Positions 1 to 9,419 of a DNA stretch of 64,000 bases are shown in pieces. The position numbers were made by a program, and so were the translations under genes. How positions within the stretch are numbered: position 1 is the stretch's first letter; every line of letters starts with the position of its first letter. Source of the stretch: Virgibacillus sp. NKC19-3 (GTDB lineage: Bacteria; Bacillota; Bacilli; Bacillales; Amphibacillaceae). The notes beneath the pieces are model-generated. The model worked only from the letters and a program-made list of their open reading frames with translations, did no database searches and was not told the DNA's origin. Where the stretch lies: NCBI RefSeq assembly GCF_019837165.1, contig NZ_JAGYHC010000001.1:3782001-3846000 (forward strand). The letters are read 5' to 3'.

Positions 1-2
1 AA

Positions 3-767
3 TTTGATGAGACAACTGCAGGAGACATGGAGGCTAATGAAACCGAAGGAAGCGCAAAGTCCGATGGCATAGGAGATAATCCGATGGAGCGAATGGTTCC
101 TGGCGCTTTTGCCTTGGCTATCATGCTTTCGATTGTTTTCACAGGTATGGCGATATTCCAAAGTGCTTCCCAAGAAAAGAAAGACAAAATTGCTGAAATC
201 ATTCTATCATCATTGACACCTGGAGAATTAATGCAAGGAAAAATTTTCGGCTACTTTGTGCTGGGACTTATTCAGGTGGCCGTATTGCTTGTATTTGTCC
301 TACCGGTTCTCGTATGGCGATTAGATATCCCGATTCTAGAGTATTTATTTGTTCCGGAACTGCTCTTGTTAATGGCTATCGCTATTTTAGGCTATCTGTT
401 GTTCGCATCTATTTTCGTTGGTGTCGGTGCAACCATGGCCGATATGTCAACAGCAGGAAACTTCCAGGGGATGGTTATGATGCTGCCATTCTTGCCGTTT
501 ATCTTTATCGGACCAGTATTCAATGATCCGAGCGGCTTTGTAGCACAACTCGGCACCTATATTCCCTTCACTTCCCCGGGCGTGTTACTCCTCCGCCTCT
601 CACTAATGGAGGAATGGCCATGGATGGAGATCCTTATTGCTGTAGCTATTCTAGTTGTAAGTGTCTGGTTCTTTATGAAACTGGCGGGGAAAATATTTAA
701 AACTGGAATTCTGATGTACGGGAAAAACGCGACACCGGGTGAGATTTGGAAGTGGATTCGGGCTTAA
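3..767 (+). CDS. ABC-2 type transporter permease, NatB-like (5' end outside window)
   Basis: Membrane permease subunit of an ABC exporter of the NatB/ABC-2 type, probably exporting Na+ or small molecules with an ATPase encoded upstream. The frame is open to the left edge, so only the C-terminal 254 residues are present; B. subtilis NatB is about 386. The visible part has a hydrophilic acidic stretch, then about six membrane segments. The conserved block EKKDKIAEIILSSLTP, followed by GKIFGY, is the ABC-2 signature seen between the first and second helices of this half. A strong terminator follows directly. The exported substrate cannot be told from the permease alone. Confidence 0.85.
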   Translation, partial: FDETTAGDMEANETEGSAKSDGIGDNPMERMVPGAFALAIMLSIVFTGMAIFQSASQEKKDKIAEIILSSLTPGELMQGKIFGYFVLGLIQVAVLLVFVLPVLVWRLDIPILEYLFVPELLLLMAIAILGYLLFASIFVGVGATMADMSTAGNFQGMVMMLPFLPFIFIGPVFNDPSGFVAQLGTYIPFTSPGVLLLRLSLMEEWPWMEILIAVAILVVSVWFFMKLAGKIFKTGILMYGKNATPGEIWKWIRA

Positions 768-780
768 GCGTTAGGTATTG

Positions 781-812
781 GCGGAGTGCCTTGTGGGGTA
801 CTTCGCTTTTTT
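781..812 (+). terminator. Rho-independent terminator
   Basis: A 10-bp stem (GCGGAGTGCC with GGTACTTCGC, two G-T wobbles) with a 6-nt loop is followed by TTTTTT. It closes the ABC permease transcript. Confidence 0.85.
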
Positions 813-929
813 GATGAAATAGAACGCGGAAATTATTTATACATATCCCATGTGGCGGATAACACCGAATCTGGGTAAATGCATAACATACTAAAGAGTC
901 ATCATTAACACAGAGGAGGAGTTTTTGTT

Positions 930-1196
930 ATGTATCATTATTGGGGACCAACTGGATATCCCAACTGGCAACATCAAGGATATGGATATAGAGAAAATTG
1001 GAATCGCCAAATAAACATGATAGAGGGAATAAATATAGCCCTGCAGCAGGTTCCTGGGGAAGTGGTTAGTGCTGAATTGGATACAAAGAACAATACACAA
1101 ATCTATGAAGTGGAAATTGTAACTCAACAAGGAGCGAAGTATGAAGTAGATGTAGATCGAAGTACAGGTAATATTCTCAGTATCGATCTTGACTAG
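930..1196 (+). CDS. Small PepSY-domain protein
   Basis: 88-residue protein. Residues 1-30 are rich in Tyr, Trp, Gly and Asn (MYHYWGPTGYPNWQHQGYGY). Residues 31-88 form one PepSY-like repeat: a helix (IEGINIALQQVPGEVVSAEL), then a beta pair ending YEVDVDRSTGNILSIDLD. PepSY modules are thought to act as protease inhibitors or regulators at the cell surface. No signal peptide or membrane helix is visible, so localisation is unclear. GAGGAGG lies 10 nt before the ATG. It is monocistronic, between two terminators. Confidence 0.85.
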   Translation: MYHYWGPTGYPNWQHQGYGYRENWNRQINMIEGINIALQQVPGEVVSAELDTKNNTQIYEVEIVTQQGAKYEVDVDRSTGNILSIDLD

Positions 1197-1207
1197 CACC
1201 CAATATG

Positions 1208-1239
1208 AAAAAACCGCTGTAAGTCTATAGCGGTTTTTT
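1208..1239 (+). terminator. Rho-independent terminator after PepSY gene
   Basis: AAAAAACCGCT and AGCGGTTTTTT pair perfectly around a 10-nt loop. The A- and T-tracts make it usable from both strands, so it can also serve the small minus-strand gene that ends at 1296. Confidence 0.85.
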
Positions 1240-1295
1240 CATTTGATTCCATACGGTTTTTATTTTCATGGGGAAAATCCCCTGTTAAAAACACC

Positions 1296-1481
1296 TTATT
1301 CCAATGGTTCTATTTCTGTGGAAGTTGAATCGGTAAGACTTTTATAAGCTATATAAACAGAAATGCTCGAACCGATGAAAAATAAGATGGAGCCGATAAA
1401 ATCCAGTTCTTCCAAGGATAAGGATGATCCTACTGTTGTATTTTTAGGATTGTTTGCTCCCGTTCTTGGCATAGTCGACAT
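1296..1481 (-). CDS. Small single-helix membrane protein, unknown function
   Basis: 61-residue hypothetical protein. The N-terminus is polar (MSTMPRTGANNPKN). One membrane helix runs over about residues 28-48 (FIGSILFFIGSSISVYIAYK) and the tail is acidic. The start is well supported: GGAGGTG lies 8 nt before the ATG. No family was recognised. The convergent gene upstream and the shared terminator at 1208-1239 suggest a monocistronic unit. Confidence 0.6.
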   Translation of the reverse strand: MSTMPRTGANNPKNTTVGSSLSLEELDFIGSILFFIGSSISVYIAYKSLTDSTSTEIEPLE

Positions 1482-2205
1482 GCTAACACCTCCAAATTTT
1501 ATTCCTTCTTATTTAAAATATTCAATAACGAAATATATGATTATGTATTCGTCAAACGAAACGCATATTATCCAACTCATTTTTATGCTCGTTCTTCACC
1601 AATCTGCTTCACTGATAAACCAATGCGAAACGCGCCATGATTTTTTTCATGTAAATTGGTCAACCATGTAGCTCTGGCTTACAGGAGGATAGAAGAATTA
1701 TTTTCATCATTCATGGAAGAAAAGCCGCCCTTTGGTGGACAGCTTTTTTCATCATTCAAAAAAATCCCTTGAACCAGACACAATAATCTGATAGTATATT
1801 ACATAATTTCATACTATACCTTATCAGATCGGTGAGGTAGAGGCGCGGATGATAAAAGTAATCAATTGGAGTATGACATCGATGAAGATTGATGAAAGGA
1901 TTATTCGCCGAAGCATAATAAGAGTCAATCTTATTATTGCTGGGATGTCTTTCAATAAAGGGCATACTGTCATGTGACGTGCATGGAGAACTGCTGATCG
2001 AGATGGAGGATAACATCTTTTGTAAAACAAGGATAGCTTATTTTCTATCGTTGTTTTTTATTTTAAACAACTATCATAACAATCCCCTCAGCTCAGGCTC
2101 TAGCTATATACGAAATAAAACAGGATCACATCAGTCCCTTCTCAGCATCGCTTCAGCCATTTCTACAAATGATCGATCCAGGCAATAACGAAGGAGAGAG
2201 CCATC
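1482..2205. other. Intergenic region, no convincing gene
   Basis: About 720 bp without a supported gene. It holds a weak imperfect hairpin with A/T flanks near 1721-1750. A short open frame at 1849-1977 (about 42 codons) has only a poor ribosome site. Other frames are interrupted or lack start signals. Confidence 0.4.
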
Positions 2206-3795
2206 ATGAAAAAAATCTACACCAATGGAAATATTTATACATTTGACCAAACAAAACCAACTGTTCAATCTGTCGTGGTTGATCATGGCCGATTTATCGA
2301 TATGGGAACAACAGGGGACATGCTGCTTCATTGGAATGGACCAGATAGCAAAGTAATCAATTTGGAGGGCAAAACCGTTACCCCTGGTTTGGTCGACAGT
2401 CATCTCCATCTTTCCCAGATTGCGCATACTTTTTTACATTTAGATTTGACAGGCGTCACTTCTAAACAGGAAATGTTAAAGCAAATTCAGTTAAGAGCAA
2501 CCAAACTACAACCCGGAGAATGGCTTGTAGGAGGTGGCTGGGATGAAAATCTTTTTACCGATGGACCCGCCATACCCACCATTTGCGAACTGAACCATGT
2601 CGCTCCACATAATCCAGTATATTTATCCAGGATTTGCATGCATGCCTCGATAGTTAACACAAAGGCGTTAGAGATGATTAACTATCATCCAAATATGAGC
2701 CTCCCTGTAGGCGGTGAGATTGTTTTAAATGGACATACGAAAGAACCGACCGGGCTCGTGCTTGAATCGGCTTCTGAGCTATTTAATCAACAAATTCCCG
2801 AAAAATCCTACGAGGCGCTAAAGGGTGCGATGAGGCAGGCGATCCAATTCGCGCTGAAAAAGGGATTGACGAGTGTGCATTCGAACGACCCGCTTTATTT
2901 AGGGGGACTAGCGCAAACATATCAAATTTATGATGAATTATTGAATCAAGAAGAACTCGGCTTACGCGCAAATCTATTAATCAACCATGATTTTCTGGAT
3001 GAGTTAAGAGATATGGGTATGTACGCAGGATACGGAAATGATACATTGCAAATCGGTGCTGTAAAATTATTTGCTGACGGTGCATTCGGAAGAAGAACTG
3101 CTCTTTTATCGAAAAGCTATGAAGATGACCCGGGAAACAATGGGGAAGCCATGTATGATCAGGAAGCAATGTTTAATATTGTCAAACGAGCTCGGGATTT
3201 GTCCATGCCGGTTGCTGTGCATACGATCGGTGATCAGGCTTTGGAAAACGTATTGAATATTTTGGATCAGTTTCCTTCTGCTTCCTACCGTGACAGACTG
3301 ATTCATACACAGGTATTGAGACAAGATCTGATAAAGCGGCTGGCCCAACCTAGTCGAATCGCAGATATCCAGCCACGATTTTTGGCCTCCGACTTTCCGT
3401 GGGTTGAGGATCGACTTGGCAAAAGGCGAATCGAGCTTGCTTATGCATGGAAAACACTAATATCTGCGGGCGTCCAATGCGCAGGAGGCTCGGATTCGCC
3501 TGTAGAGCCTGTTGATCCATTGCTCGGCATTCATGCCGCTGTAACAAGGAAAGCACCTGGAGAAAACCATGCCGGTTGGAATCCGAAAGAAAAATTAACC
3601 ATGCATGAAGCATTTCGCCTGTTCACGGAAATGGGTGCCTATCCGACCAATGAAGAAACGAAAAAAGGAACAATTTCTAGAGGAAAGTTAGCAGATATGA
3701 CCGTTTATTCCATGGATCCATTCCAATTGGAAGATGCGGATAATTTATTACATACAACCATTGAAATGACCATTATCAGTGGAGAAATTAAATAG
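2206..3795 (+). CDS. Amidohydrolase family 3 protein (YtcJ-like)
   Basis: 529-residue metal-dependent hydrolase of the amidohydrolase superfamily, YtcJ-like branch, probably acting on an N-acyl or amide substrate that cannot be named. Metal-site motifs are in order: HLH in VDSHLHLSQ (about residue 66), KLFADGAFGRRTA (about 288), AVHTIGD (about 338), the HTQ histidine (about 366), and the Asp of GGSDSPVEP (about 428). The beta-sandwich composite domain is split between the N-terminus (KIYTNGNIYTFD) and C-terminus (GKLADMTVYSMDPF), as is usual. AAGGAGAG precedes the ATG. It is followed, after a hairpin, by a symporter gene, so uptake and hydrolysis of related compounds may be coupled. Confidence 0.85.
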   Translation: MKKIYTNGNIYTFDQTKPTVQSVVVDHGRFIDMGTTGDMLLHWNGPDSKVINLEGKTVTPGLVDSHLHLSQIAHTFLHLDLTGVTSKQEMLKQIQLRATKLQPGEWLVGGGWDENLFTDGPAIPTICELNHVAPHNPVYLSRICMHASIVNTKALEMINYHPNMSLPVGGEIVLNGHTKEPTGLVLESASELFNQQIPEKSYEALKGAMRQAIQFALKKGLTSVHSNDPLYLGGLAQTYQIYDELLNQEELGLRANLLINHDFLDELRDMGMYAGYGNDTLQIGAVKLFADGAFGRRTALLSKSYEDDPGNNGEAMYDQEAMFNIVKRARDLSMPVAVHTIGDQALENVLNILDQFPSASYRDRLIHTQVLRQDLIKRLAQPSRIADIQPRFLASDFPWVEDRLGKRRIELAYAWKTLISAGVQCAGGSDSPVEPVDPLLGIHAAVTRKAPGENHAGWNPKEKLTMHEAFRLFTEMGAYPTNEETKKGTISRGKLADMTVYSMDPFQLEDADNLLHTTIEMTIISGEIK

Positions 3796-3826
3796 CCGTA
3801 AGAAAGGATATATCCTTTCTTACGGC
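3795..3826 (+). other. Perfect intercistronic hairpin
   Basis: A 14-bp perfect stem with a TATA loop (GCCGTAAGAAAGGA and its complement) begins inside the amidohydrolase stop codon. No T-tract follows on either strand, so it resembles an mRNA-stabilising or partial-attenuation hairpin between two genes of one operon more than a full terminator. Confidence 0.6.
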
Positions 3827-3862
3827 TCAGAAAAATTCGACGACTAGAAAGGAGTACGGTCG

Positions 3863-5332
3863 ATGGAAGCTCTATTGGAAAATGTATCCGCCTTTTTATG
3901 GGGATTGCCGCTAATCCTTACCATTGTTTTTGTTGGAATATTTTTTACCTTTCGAAGTAAATTTTTTCAATTCCTCTACTTGCCGCATATTTTAAAGGAA
4001 ACATTTGGAAATCTCTTTAACAAAAAGGAAGCAGGTGCAGGGAAAGGGATCTTGTCCTCTTTTGAAGCAGTAAGTACTGCAATTGGCGGATCCGTTGGTG
4101 TGGCAAACATTGGTGGTGTCGCCACCGCAATTGCAGTTGGCGGTCCTGGCGCTGTATTCTGGATGTGGCTATGTGCGTTGGTCGGAATGATTATCAAAAC
4201 AGCCGAGGTAACATTATCTGTTTACTACCGAAATACAGACGAAAACGGCGATCCATATGGTGGACCGACGTATTATATGGAAAAAGGGCTTGGTGAGGAG
4301 CGGAATTTTAAATACTGGATGATCCCTGCATTTATTTTCGGTATGGGTATCTTTTCCACTTTCTTTATTACGATGCAAAACTATACGATATCCGAGGCAA
4401 TCAGTTCAACCTTTGATATCGGCATGATCCCTGCTTCGATTCTATTTATTATCTTTCTTTATTTCATTATTTACGGTGGCATCAAGCATATTGGAAAGGT
4501 AGCATCTAAATTAGTGCCTTTTATGGTTATGTTTTACATTCTTTGTGGCATCTACATCATTATCAGTAACGTTGGAGAGATCGGTGACGTTTTTTCCCTC
4601 ATATTCACGAGTGCATTTGGAGGTACCGCCGCTGTTGGTGGTTTTACAGGAGCCGCAGTTGCGCAAGTGATTCAAATGGGAGTAGCCAGGTCGGTATATA
4701 GTAATGAGGCAGGATGGGGGACTTCTGCAATGGTCCATTCTACTGCTAAAGTCAACCATCCTGTAAAACAAGGAATATGGGGAGCCTTTGAGGTATTTGT
4801 AGACACGATTATTGTGTGTACCATTACGTCGTTTACAATCATCATTACCGGTGCATGGGCTTCTGGTTTGTCAGGAGCGGATTTGACGCTGTCTGCGTTT
4901 GAAATTGGGATAGGTGAGGCAGGGCGAATCATTATCACCCTATCCATTTTCTTATTTGGGTTAACCACCCTGAGCGGCTGGTTTCTCTATTATGAAATCC
5001 TACTTCGGCATTTACTTAAAAATAGAGAACATAAATTAAAAAATGGACTACTCGCCTTTTTCAAATGGTTTTATCCCATACCGGGAATGCTAATGGTCGT
5101 CTATGCTGCCAGCTTCGGAATCCCGGGCCAAACCGTCTGGTATTTTGCGGATATTACTTCTGCAATACCAACATTCATCAACGTCGTCGTGATCTTAATT
5201 CTAAGCAAAAAATTCTTTGAGCTTCTTAACGATTATAAAGCAAGATATCTCGGAGTTGGGCAAGTGGATCCTGACTTTGTATTATTTTATGAGGATAAGG
5301 AAAAGCAAGAAGCAAAAAAGAAATGGATGTGA
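3863..5332 (+). CDS. Alanine or glycine:cation symporter family protein (AGCS)
   Basis: 489-residue Na+-coupled amino acid symporter of the AGCS family, in the cytoplasmic membrane, normally carrying alanine or glycine. About ten to eleven hydrophobic helices can be counted. The family signature is clear: AIGGSVGVANIGGVA, then GPGAVFWMWLCALVGMIIK, then AEVTLSVYYR (residues 75-125). The later SNEAGWGTSAM motif (about residue 280) belongs to the substrate/ion site. AGAAAGGAG lies 8 nt before the ATG. The amidohydrolase lies 67 bp upstream on the same strand. Confidence 0.92.
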   Translation: MEALLENVSAFLWGLPLILTIVFVGIFFTFRSKFFQFLYLPHILKETFGNLFNKKEAGAGKGILSSFEAVSTAIGGSVGVANIGGVATAIAVGGPGAVFWMWLCALVGMIIKTAEVTLSVYYRNTDENGDPYGGPTYYMEKGLGEERNFKYWMIPAFIFGMGIFSTFFITMQNYTISEAISSTFDIGMIPASILFIIFLYFIIYGGIKHIGKVASKLVPFMVMFYILCGIYIIISNVGEIGDVFSLIFTSAFGGTAAVGGFTGAAVAQVIQMGVARSVYSNEAGWGTSAMVHSTAKVNHPVKQGIWGAFEVFVDTIIVCTITSFTIIITGAWASGLSGADLTLSAFEIGIGEAGRIIITLSIFLFGLTTLSGWFLYYEILLRHLLKNREHKLKNGLLAFFKWFYPIPGMLMVVYAASFGIPGQTVWYFADITSAIPTFINVVVILILSKKFFELLNDYKARYLGVGQVDPDFVLFYEDKEKQEAKKKWM

Positions 5333-5656
5333 GTGATAGAGAATGAAGGCCTGGCGAATGAAGCTGGGCTGCTGCCTTTTACGTTGGTACAGTTGGTTGG
5401 TACAGCTTTTAGAGTGCTCCATACCATATTCGAGTTTGTTTATTCGTCGTTCTATTACGCTAAGCCTTCCTTCATTCGACATCCTCCACGAACATCTCTG
5501 CTACTAGTCCTCAGAAAGTACTATTCTACCTATCTCTTCTAGTATATCTGGATTATTTTGGAAAAATGTGGTTTACTTATTACTTGTTAAGGTTATAATT
5601 AAATTATAGCATATAATTTAATAGATTTTATGCTTCATCACAAAAAGGAGGTTTAT
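5333..5656. other. Intergenic region with candidate promoter for the amidase gene
   Basis: Gene-free except for control signals. TTTACT at 5572-5577 and TATAAT at 5594-5599 are 16 bp apart and would drive the downstream amidase gene. A short open frame starting at GTG 5333 has no ribosome site and is not called. Confidence 0.45.
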
Positions 5657-6769
5657 ATGAGATTAATTCGTTATTTTACAGTTGGGATGGCTTTTTTGCT
5701 ATTTTTATATCTATTTCTCCCAACAACAAGTCAAGCAGAAAGCGGAGATACGTATGAGGTAAGTACTACGGTGCTCAATGTTCGAAGTGCACCCGCAGAT
5801 GGGGCAGAAATCGTTGATGTCTTAACTAAAGGGGACACCATTGTTGCTTTTCAAGAGCGATATGGTTGGGTGCAAACCTATTATGGTGGTAATGAGGCAT
5901 GGGTCGCTAAACACCATTTAATTCCGGCTAACAGTTCCGTAGAAAGCGAGACGTCAGCTTCAGAAAATACAGCCGACACAATTACAGTCATTGCAAATAA
6001 TGTTCAAGTTCGTTCAGGGCCGGGTACGAACCATTCCGTTATCGCCTCAGCATCATCCGGAGATACATACAACACCATAGAAACAGCTGGAGATTGGCAT
6101 AAAGTATCTTTAGCCAATGGGGCTACAGGATGGATTGCTGCATGGTTAACGGATGCTGCAACTTCCTCTAATGAGAGTGAGGCTGCGGTGCCAGCGAATC
6201 ATGAATCAGCTGAGAAGTCTTCCGGATCGCTGGAAGGCTATACGATCGTCCTTGATCCAGGTCACGGAGGAAAAGATCCAGGAACAATCGGGCTTAATAA
6301 TATATATGAAAAAGACTTAGCCATGTCCACAGCCGAAACAGTCGAGGCGCAATTGGCTGATGCTGGTGCAAATGTAACGATGACAAGAACGGATGATAAT
6401 TTCATTCCCCTTGAAAAACGAGCCCAGATCAGCAACGAATCGCAAGCAGATGCATTCATTAGTTTACATTATGATTCTTTCCCGATTCAATCGGTAAATG
6501 GAGTAACTACTTATTTCCATTCCAATGGAGCAGATCGTCACTTTGCAGAGGAAATTCAGGCTTCCCTGGCTTCTACCGTTAATTTGCAAGGTAGGGGAGC
6601 TATGCAGGCCAATTATAGTGTGTTACGTAATAATAATGCTCCATCCGTTGTGACAGAGTTAGGATTTCTTACAAATCAAAGCGACCTTGCAACGGTACAA
6701 ACAGCTGATTATCAAAACAATGTGGCTCAGGCTATTGAGAATGGATTAAAGAACTATTTTGGTGAATGA
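5657..6769 (+). CDS. Secreted N-acetylmuramoyl-L-alanine amidase with two SH3b domains
   Basis: 370-residue cell-wall hydrolase that cleaves the bond between muramic acid and the stem peptide. The start is set at the ATG directly after AAAAGGAGG rather than an upstream in-frame ATG. A signal peptide covers residues 1-27 (basic MRLIRY, hydrophobic core, TTSQA cleavage). Two SH3b domains follow (TTVLNVRSAP and NNVQVRSGPG starts), then an Amidase_3 domain from about residue 200. Zinc-site residues are visible: His in LDPGHGG, Glu in NIYEKDLAM, His in SLHYDS, and the catalytic Glu in VVTELGFLTN. It is monocistronic, with its own promoter and terminator. A role in wall turnover or cell separation is inferred from the family. 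Confidence 0.93.
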   Translation: MRLIRYFTVGMAFLLFLYLFLPTTSQAESGDTYEVSTTVLNVRSAPADGAEIVDVLTKGDTIVAFQERYGWVQTYYGGNEAWVAKHHLIPANSSVESETSASENTADTITVIANNVQVRSGPGTNHSVIASASSGDTYNTIETAGDWHKVSLANGATGWIAAWLTDAATSSNESEAAVPANHESAEKSSGSLEGYTIVLDPGHGGKDPGTIGLNNIYEKDLAMSTAETVEAQLADAGANVTMTRTDDNFIPLEKRAQISNESQADAFISLHYDSFPIQSVNGVTTYFHSNGADRHFAEEIQASLASTVNLQGRGAMQANYSVLRNNNAPSVVTELGFLTNQSDLATVQTADYQNNVAQAIENGLKNYFGE

Positions 6770-6774
6770 TTAAA

Positions 6775-6820
6775 AAAAAGGGAATCTACCCTCCCAATGC
6801 TGAGGGCAGATTCCCTTTTT
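6775..6820. terminator. Strong bidirectional terminator
   Basis: AAAAAGGGAATCT pairs with AGATTCCCTTTTT, and CCCTC with GAGGG inside. It serves the amidase gene on + and the small gene ending at 6819 on -. Confidence 0.88.
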
Positions 6821-7001
6821 AATGCAACCACTTTCCGGATCTCATCTTCGGCGTTTTATGAGCTTCTATTTTTCCTTCGCTTAGGTCCTGCACACCTTTT
6901 TCCATATTAATTCGAACATATAATTCATGCATTATTTCTTCCATTGTCACATTATCCGGTAGCTCTTTAATCAATTTAATCACTTCTTCTTTGGTGTTCA
7001 T
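6819..7001 (-). CDS. Small antitoxin-like protein, orphan
   Basis: 60-residue soluble protein. The first 45 residues are predicted helical (KEEVIKLIKELPDNVTMEEIMHELYVR). The tail is basic and contains PKMRSGKWLH. This architecture, with a helical dimerising N-terminus, the ELPxxVTxEEIMxxLY pattern and a short tail, resembles small Firmicute proteins annotated as addiction-module antitoxins. The resemblance is from memory and not certain. AAGGAGG lies 7 nt before the ATG. No toxin-sized partner lies next to it, so a stand-alone regulatory role is equally possible. Confidence 0.6.
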   Translation of the reverse strand: MNTKEEVIKLIKELPDNVTMEEIMHELYVRINMEKGVQDLSEGKIEAHKTPKMRSGKWLH

Positions 7002-7281
7002 GGTGCTACCTCCTTCAAGACTTATTTGTTGTACCCGCTCAGATTCGATAAATTATTGGATCATGGAGTGAAACGTTTCCCTGATTCTTCATCTTACCTT
7101 TCGAGAATAATTCTACCTGAAAAAAGATTAAGGGACAATACTGTTCATTACTTTCCGTATTCACCCGGTGATCTCACACAAAAATATAATCAGTATTTCT
7201 TTACTGTACTGACAAGGCCTATTTTTATGGTTGAATTCAAGTTCTTAATGCTCGAAAAAGGACTATTTAAAAGCCATTTCG

Positions 7282-8052
7282 TTAACGCTTCCGACAAATA
7301 CACACCATCAGCGGACTTTCAGCTTGAAGCGGGCTTCTGTCAAAATTTCCATAAACATTATCCAATACAAATCCGTTATAATACAGCAACATTTCAAGCT
7401 CTTGTGGGAATACATATCGGATGGCAATTCGAGTGTGTATGGTTTCCTCTACCTCGTGTTCGTTTGCCCAAATTTGATATGTTTGCTTATAATGTTCAAG
7501 TTGTTTGATGGAATCATAATGGTGCTTCCAAGTATGGGTGATACGTTTTCCACCTTCATTAACCTTATTTTCTCGTTGCTCTTCAATATTTTGGTTATTT
7601 AATAGTCGGGAGAGCACAGGATTTCTAGTCTCAAAGGCAAAAACACCATCTGAATCTAGATGATTGTGTACAAATTGTAATAATCCTTCTTGTGATTCGC
7701 GCGTTGTAAAACCTTGAAAGGCATTCCCAGTCGTGAAAATGATTTGATACTTACGTTCTAACTTAAGTTGCTTAACATCAGCTTCAATCCAGTTGATTCG
7801 TAGGCCGAGACGTTCACTTTTTTTCTTTGCTGTTTTAAGCATTTCAGGTGTGATATCAACACCCGTAATATCATAGCCCTGTTCTGCCAGCGGAATAGTC
7901 AGCCTACCTGTCCCACAGGCAACATCGAGTATAGGCCCTCCATATTGGAAAGCAAGGTCACTAAAAAATTCAGCTTCCACATCCTTCAACGCATTTGTTG
8001 CATCATACAGTTCACCATTACGAAATTCCTCCAGATTATTGTGTTCCATCAT
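7282..8052 (-). CDS. Class I SAM-dependent methyltransferase
   Basis: 256-residue methyltransferase with a Rossmann fold. Motif I is ILDVACGTGRLTIPLA (about residues 41-56), the acidic post-I residue is GVDITPEM, and a motif IV-like stretch is YQIIFTTGNAFQGF. The target is unknown; DVACGTGRLTIPLA-type proteins include many small-molecule methyltransferases. GGGAGGAGAT precedes two consecutive ATG codons. It lies downstream of the MFS exporter gene on the same strand, with only 42 bp between them filled by a REP-like palindrome, so the two may be co-transcribed. Confidence 0.85.
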   Translation of the reverse strand: MMEHNNLEEFRNGELYDATNALKDVEAEFFSDLAFQYGGPILDVACGTGRLTIPLAEQGYDITGVDITPEMLKTAKKKSERLGLRINWIEADVKQLKLERKYQIIFTTGNAFQGFTTRESQEGLLQFVHNHLDSDGVFAFETRNPVLSRLLNNQNIEEQRENKVNEGGKRITHTWKHHYDSIKQLEHYKQTYQIWANEHEVEETIHTRIAIRYVFPQELEMLLYYNGFVLDNVYGNFDRSPLQAESPLMVCICRKR

Positions 8053-8073
8053 TTTATCTCCTCCCGGGACACG

Positions 8074-8092
8074 GGGACAGGTTCATTGTCCC
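8074..8092. repeat. REP-like palindrome, single copy
   Basis: GGGACAGGTTCATTGTCCC, an imperfect 19-bp palindrome preceded by GGGACACG. The same unit occurs twice, inverted, at 9427-9481. It sits in the 42-bp gap between the MFS and methyltransferase genes and abuts the MFS stop codon. Confidence 0.85.
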
Positions 8093-8094
8093 TT

Positions 8095-9312
8095 TTATGT
8101 TTCCTGAAAATACAGTTTCTTCTCAGGCAAAAATAGCAAAACAACCATCAAACCACCGACTATCAACATCCCAAATGCCAAAGCTATAATTGTAATCCGC
8201 AATGGTATGATATCCGAGATCACACCAACACCTAAGACAAATATGATTTGAAAAAGGCTTTGCAGCAATTGGAATATACTTGTCACTCTTCCCATTAACG
8301 CTGTAGGGACACTATTTTGGTAAAAGGTCATGATGCCTGCATTTAGAAAGACATTAAAGAAACCTAGAATCGTAAACCCAAATGCAATGGATAGAAACGA
8401 CCATGAAAAGGCATATAAAATATAGCCGGTAGCTTGCATTAGAATTCCAAGGGCAATCAGATAACGCAGTGAAAATTTCTGTGAAAACACCGAGATTATA
8501 AGCGCGCCCGCAATGGAACCAATCCCTGTTATGCTGACTAGCATACTATAATCCACCTCAGTCAAACCAACCACCTGCTGAGCGAAAACGACCTCCTGGG
8601 CATCCATCGCAAAGGTGAAAATGGTCGTAGCCAAAAACGCTAAATAGAGAAGCACAACATACGTATGCTTATTTACAAAAGATAGAACAACCTTAACATC
8701 CGTCACTATCTGGACAAACGATAATTTTGGAATCGCATTTTTATCATAGCTGTCTTTTTCCGGCAATACATACAGCAAACAAGCTGCAAGCACAAACAGG
8801 GAAGCATTCATCAAAAGCGTTGGCTTCACAGAACTTATCAGTATAAGCGTTCCACCAATAGCCGGGCCAATGATAAAAGCGCCGGATGTTGTGAAGGACT
8901 GCATGGAATTATAGCGTTTTCGCATATGTCTTGGAATTAACTGTGTGATGTATGTCGTGGATGAAGGTGTAAAGAACGCCTTAGCGATACTCAAGAAAAT
9001 CAAAATCAAGTAAACAAATACAATGTTAGGGACAAAAGGAATGAAAAATATGAAAAATGCTCTTGCTAGATAAGTAAGGATCATAATTTTTCGTTTGCTT
9101 CGATAATCGATGAAGCTCCCCGTCCAAAACTTCGTCAGGATATTGACGATAGGCCCGATAATCCACAAACCAGCCACCGCCGCTGCAGAGCCAGTCATCT
9201 GAAACACCAAAATATTAATGGCAACCAAATAGATAAAGTCACCTATACTTGCAATCCCGACAGAAGTTAATAGAAAAATAGGCTCCTTCCAATGAGCTAA
9301 TTGACTCTTCAT
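8095..9312 (-). CDS. MFS transporter, macrolide-efflux (MefA)-like
   Basis: 405-residue major facilitator with about twelve membrane helices, most like drug/H+ antiporters of the MefA type. The N-half has the loop motif FWTGSFIDYRSKRKIMILTY between helices 2 and 3 (DxxxRK-like), and TPSSTTYITQLIP after helix 4. Such proteins export hydrophobic compounds, but the substrate cannot be inferred. The ATG follows GAGAAAGGAAATG. A REP-like palindrome lies immediately after the stop, and an inverted pair of the same repeat lies upstream, between it and the hydrolase gene. A methyltransferase follows, so a joint resistance role is possible. Confidence 0.88.
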   Translation of the reverse strand: MKSQLAHWKEPIFLLTSVGIASIGDFIYLVAINILVFQMTGSAAAVAGLWIIGPIVNILTKFWTGSFIDYRSKRKIMILTYLARAFFIFFIPFVPNIVFVYLILIFLSIAKAFFTPSSTTYITQLIPRHMRKRYNSMQSFTTSGAFIIGPAIGGTLILISSVKPTLLMNASLFVLAACLLYVLPEKDSYDKNAIPKLSFVQIVTDVKVVLSFVNKHTYVVLLYLAFLATTIFTFAMDAQEVVFAQQVVGLTEVDYSMLVSITGIGSIAGALIISVFSQKFSLRYLIALGILMQATGYILYAFSWSFLSIAFGFTILGFFNVFLNAGIMTFYQNSVPTALMGRVTSIFQLLQSLFQIIFVLGVGVISDIIPLRITIIALAFGMLIVGGLMVVLLFLPEKKLYFQET

Positions 9313-9419
9313 GTAGTTGCATTTCCTTTCTCCCTATGGTTACCGATGTTTATTATATTCATTAATATACTTATTCGATGCAGAAGCAGTGAATTCCTTT
9401 CAAATTGCAGAATTATTTG

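Noticed and set aside
1849-1977. 42-codon ORF in the gap before the amidohydrolase
   Set aside because: Ribosome site too far and weak; no recognisable protein features.
5333-5542. 69-codon ORF starting GTG right after the symporter stop
   Set aside because: No ribosome site, no family resemblance; composition like noncoding DNA.
7026-7508. 160-codon plus-strand ORF
   Set aside because: Mostly antisense to the well-supported methyltransferase gene; no convincing start signal.
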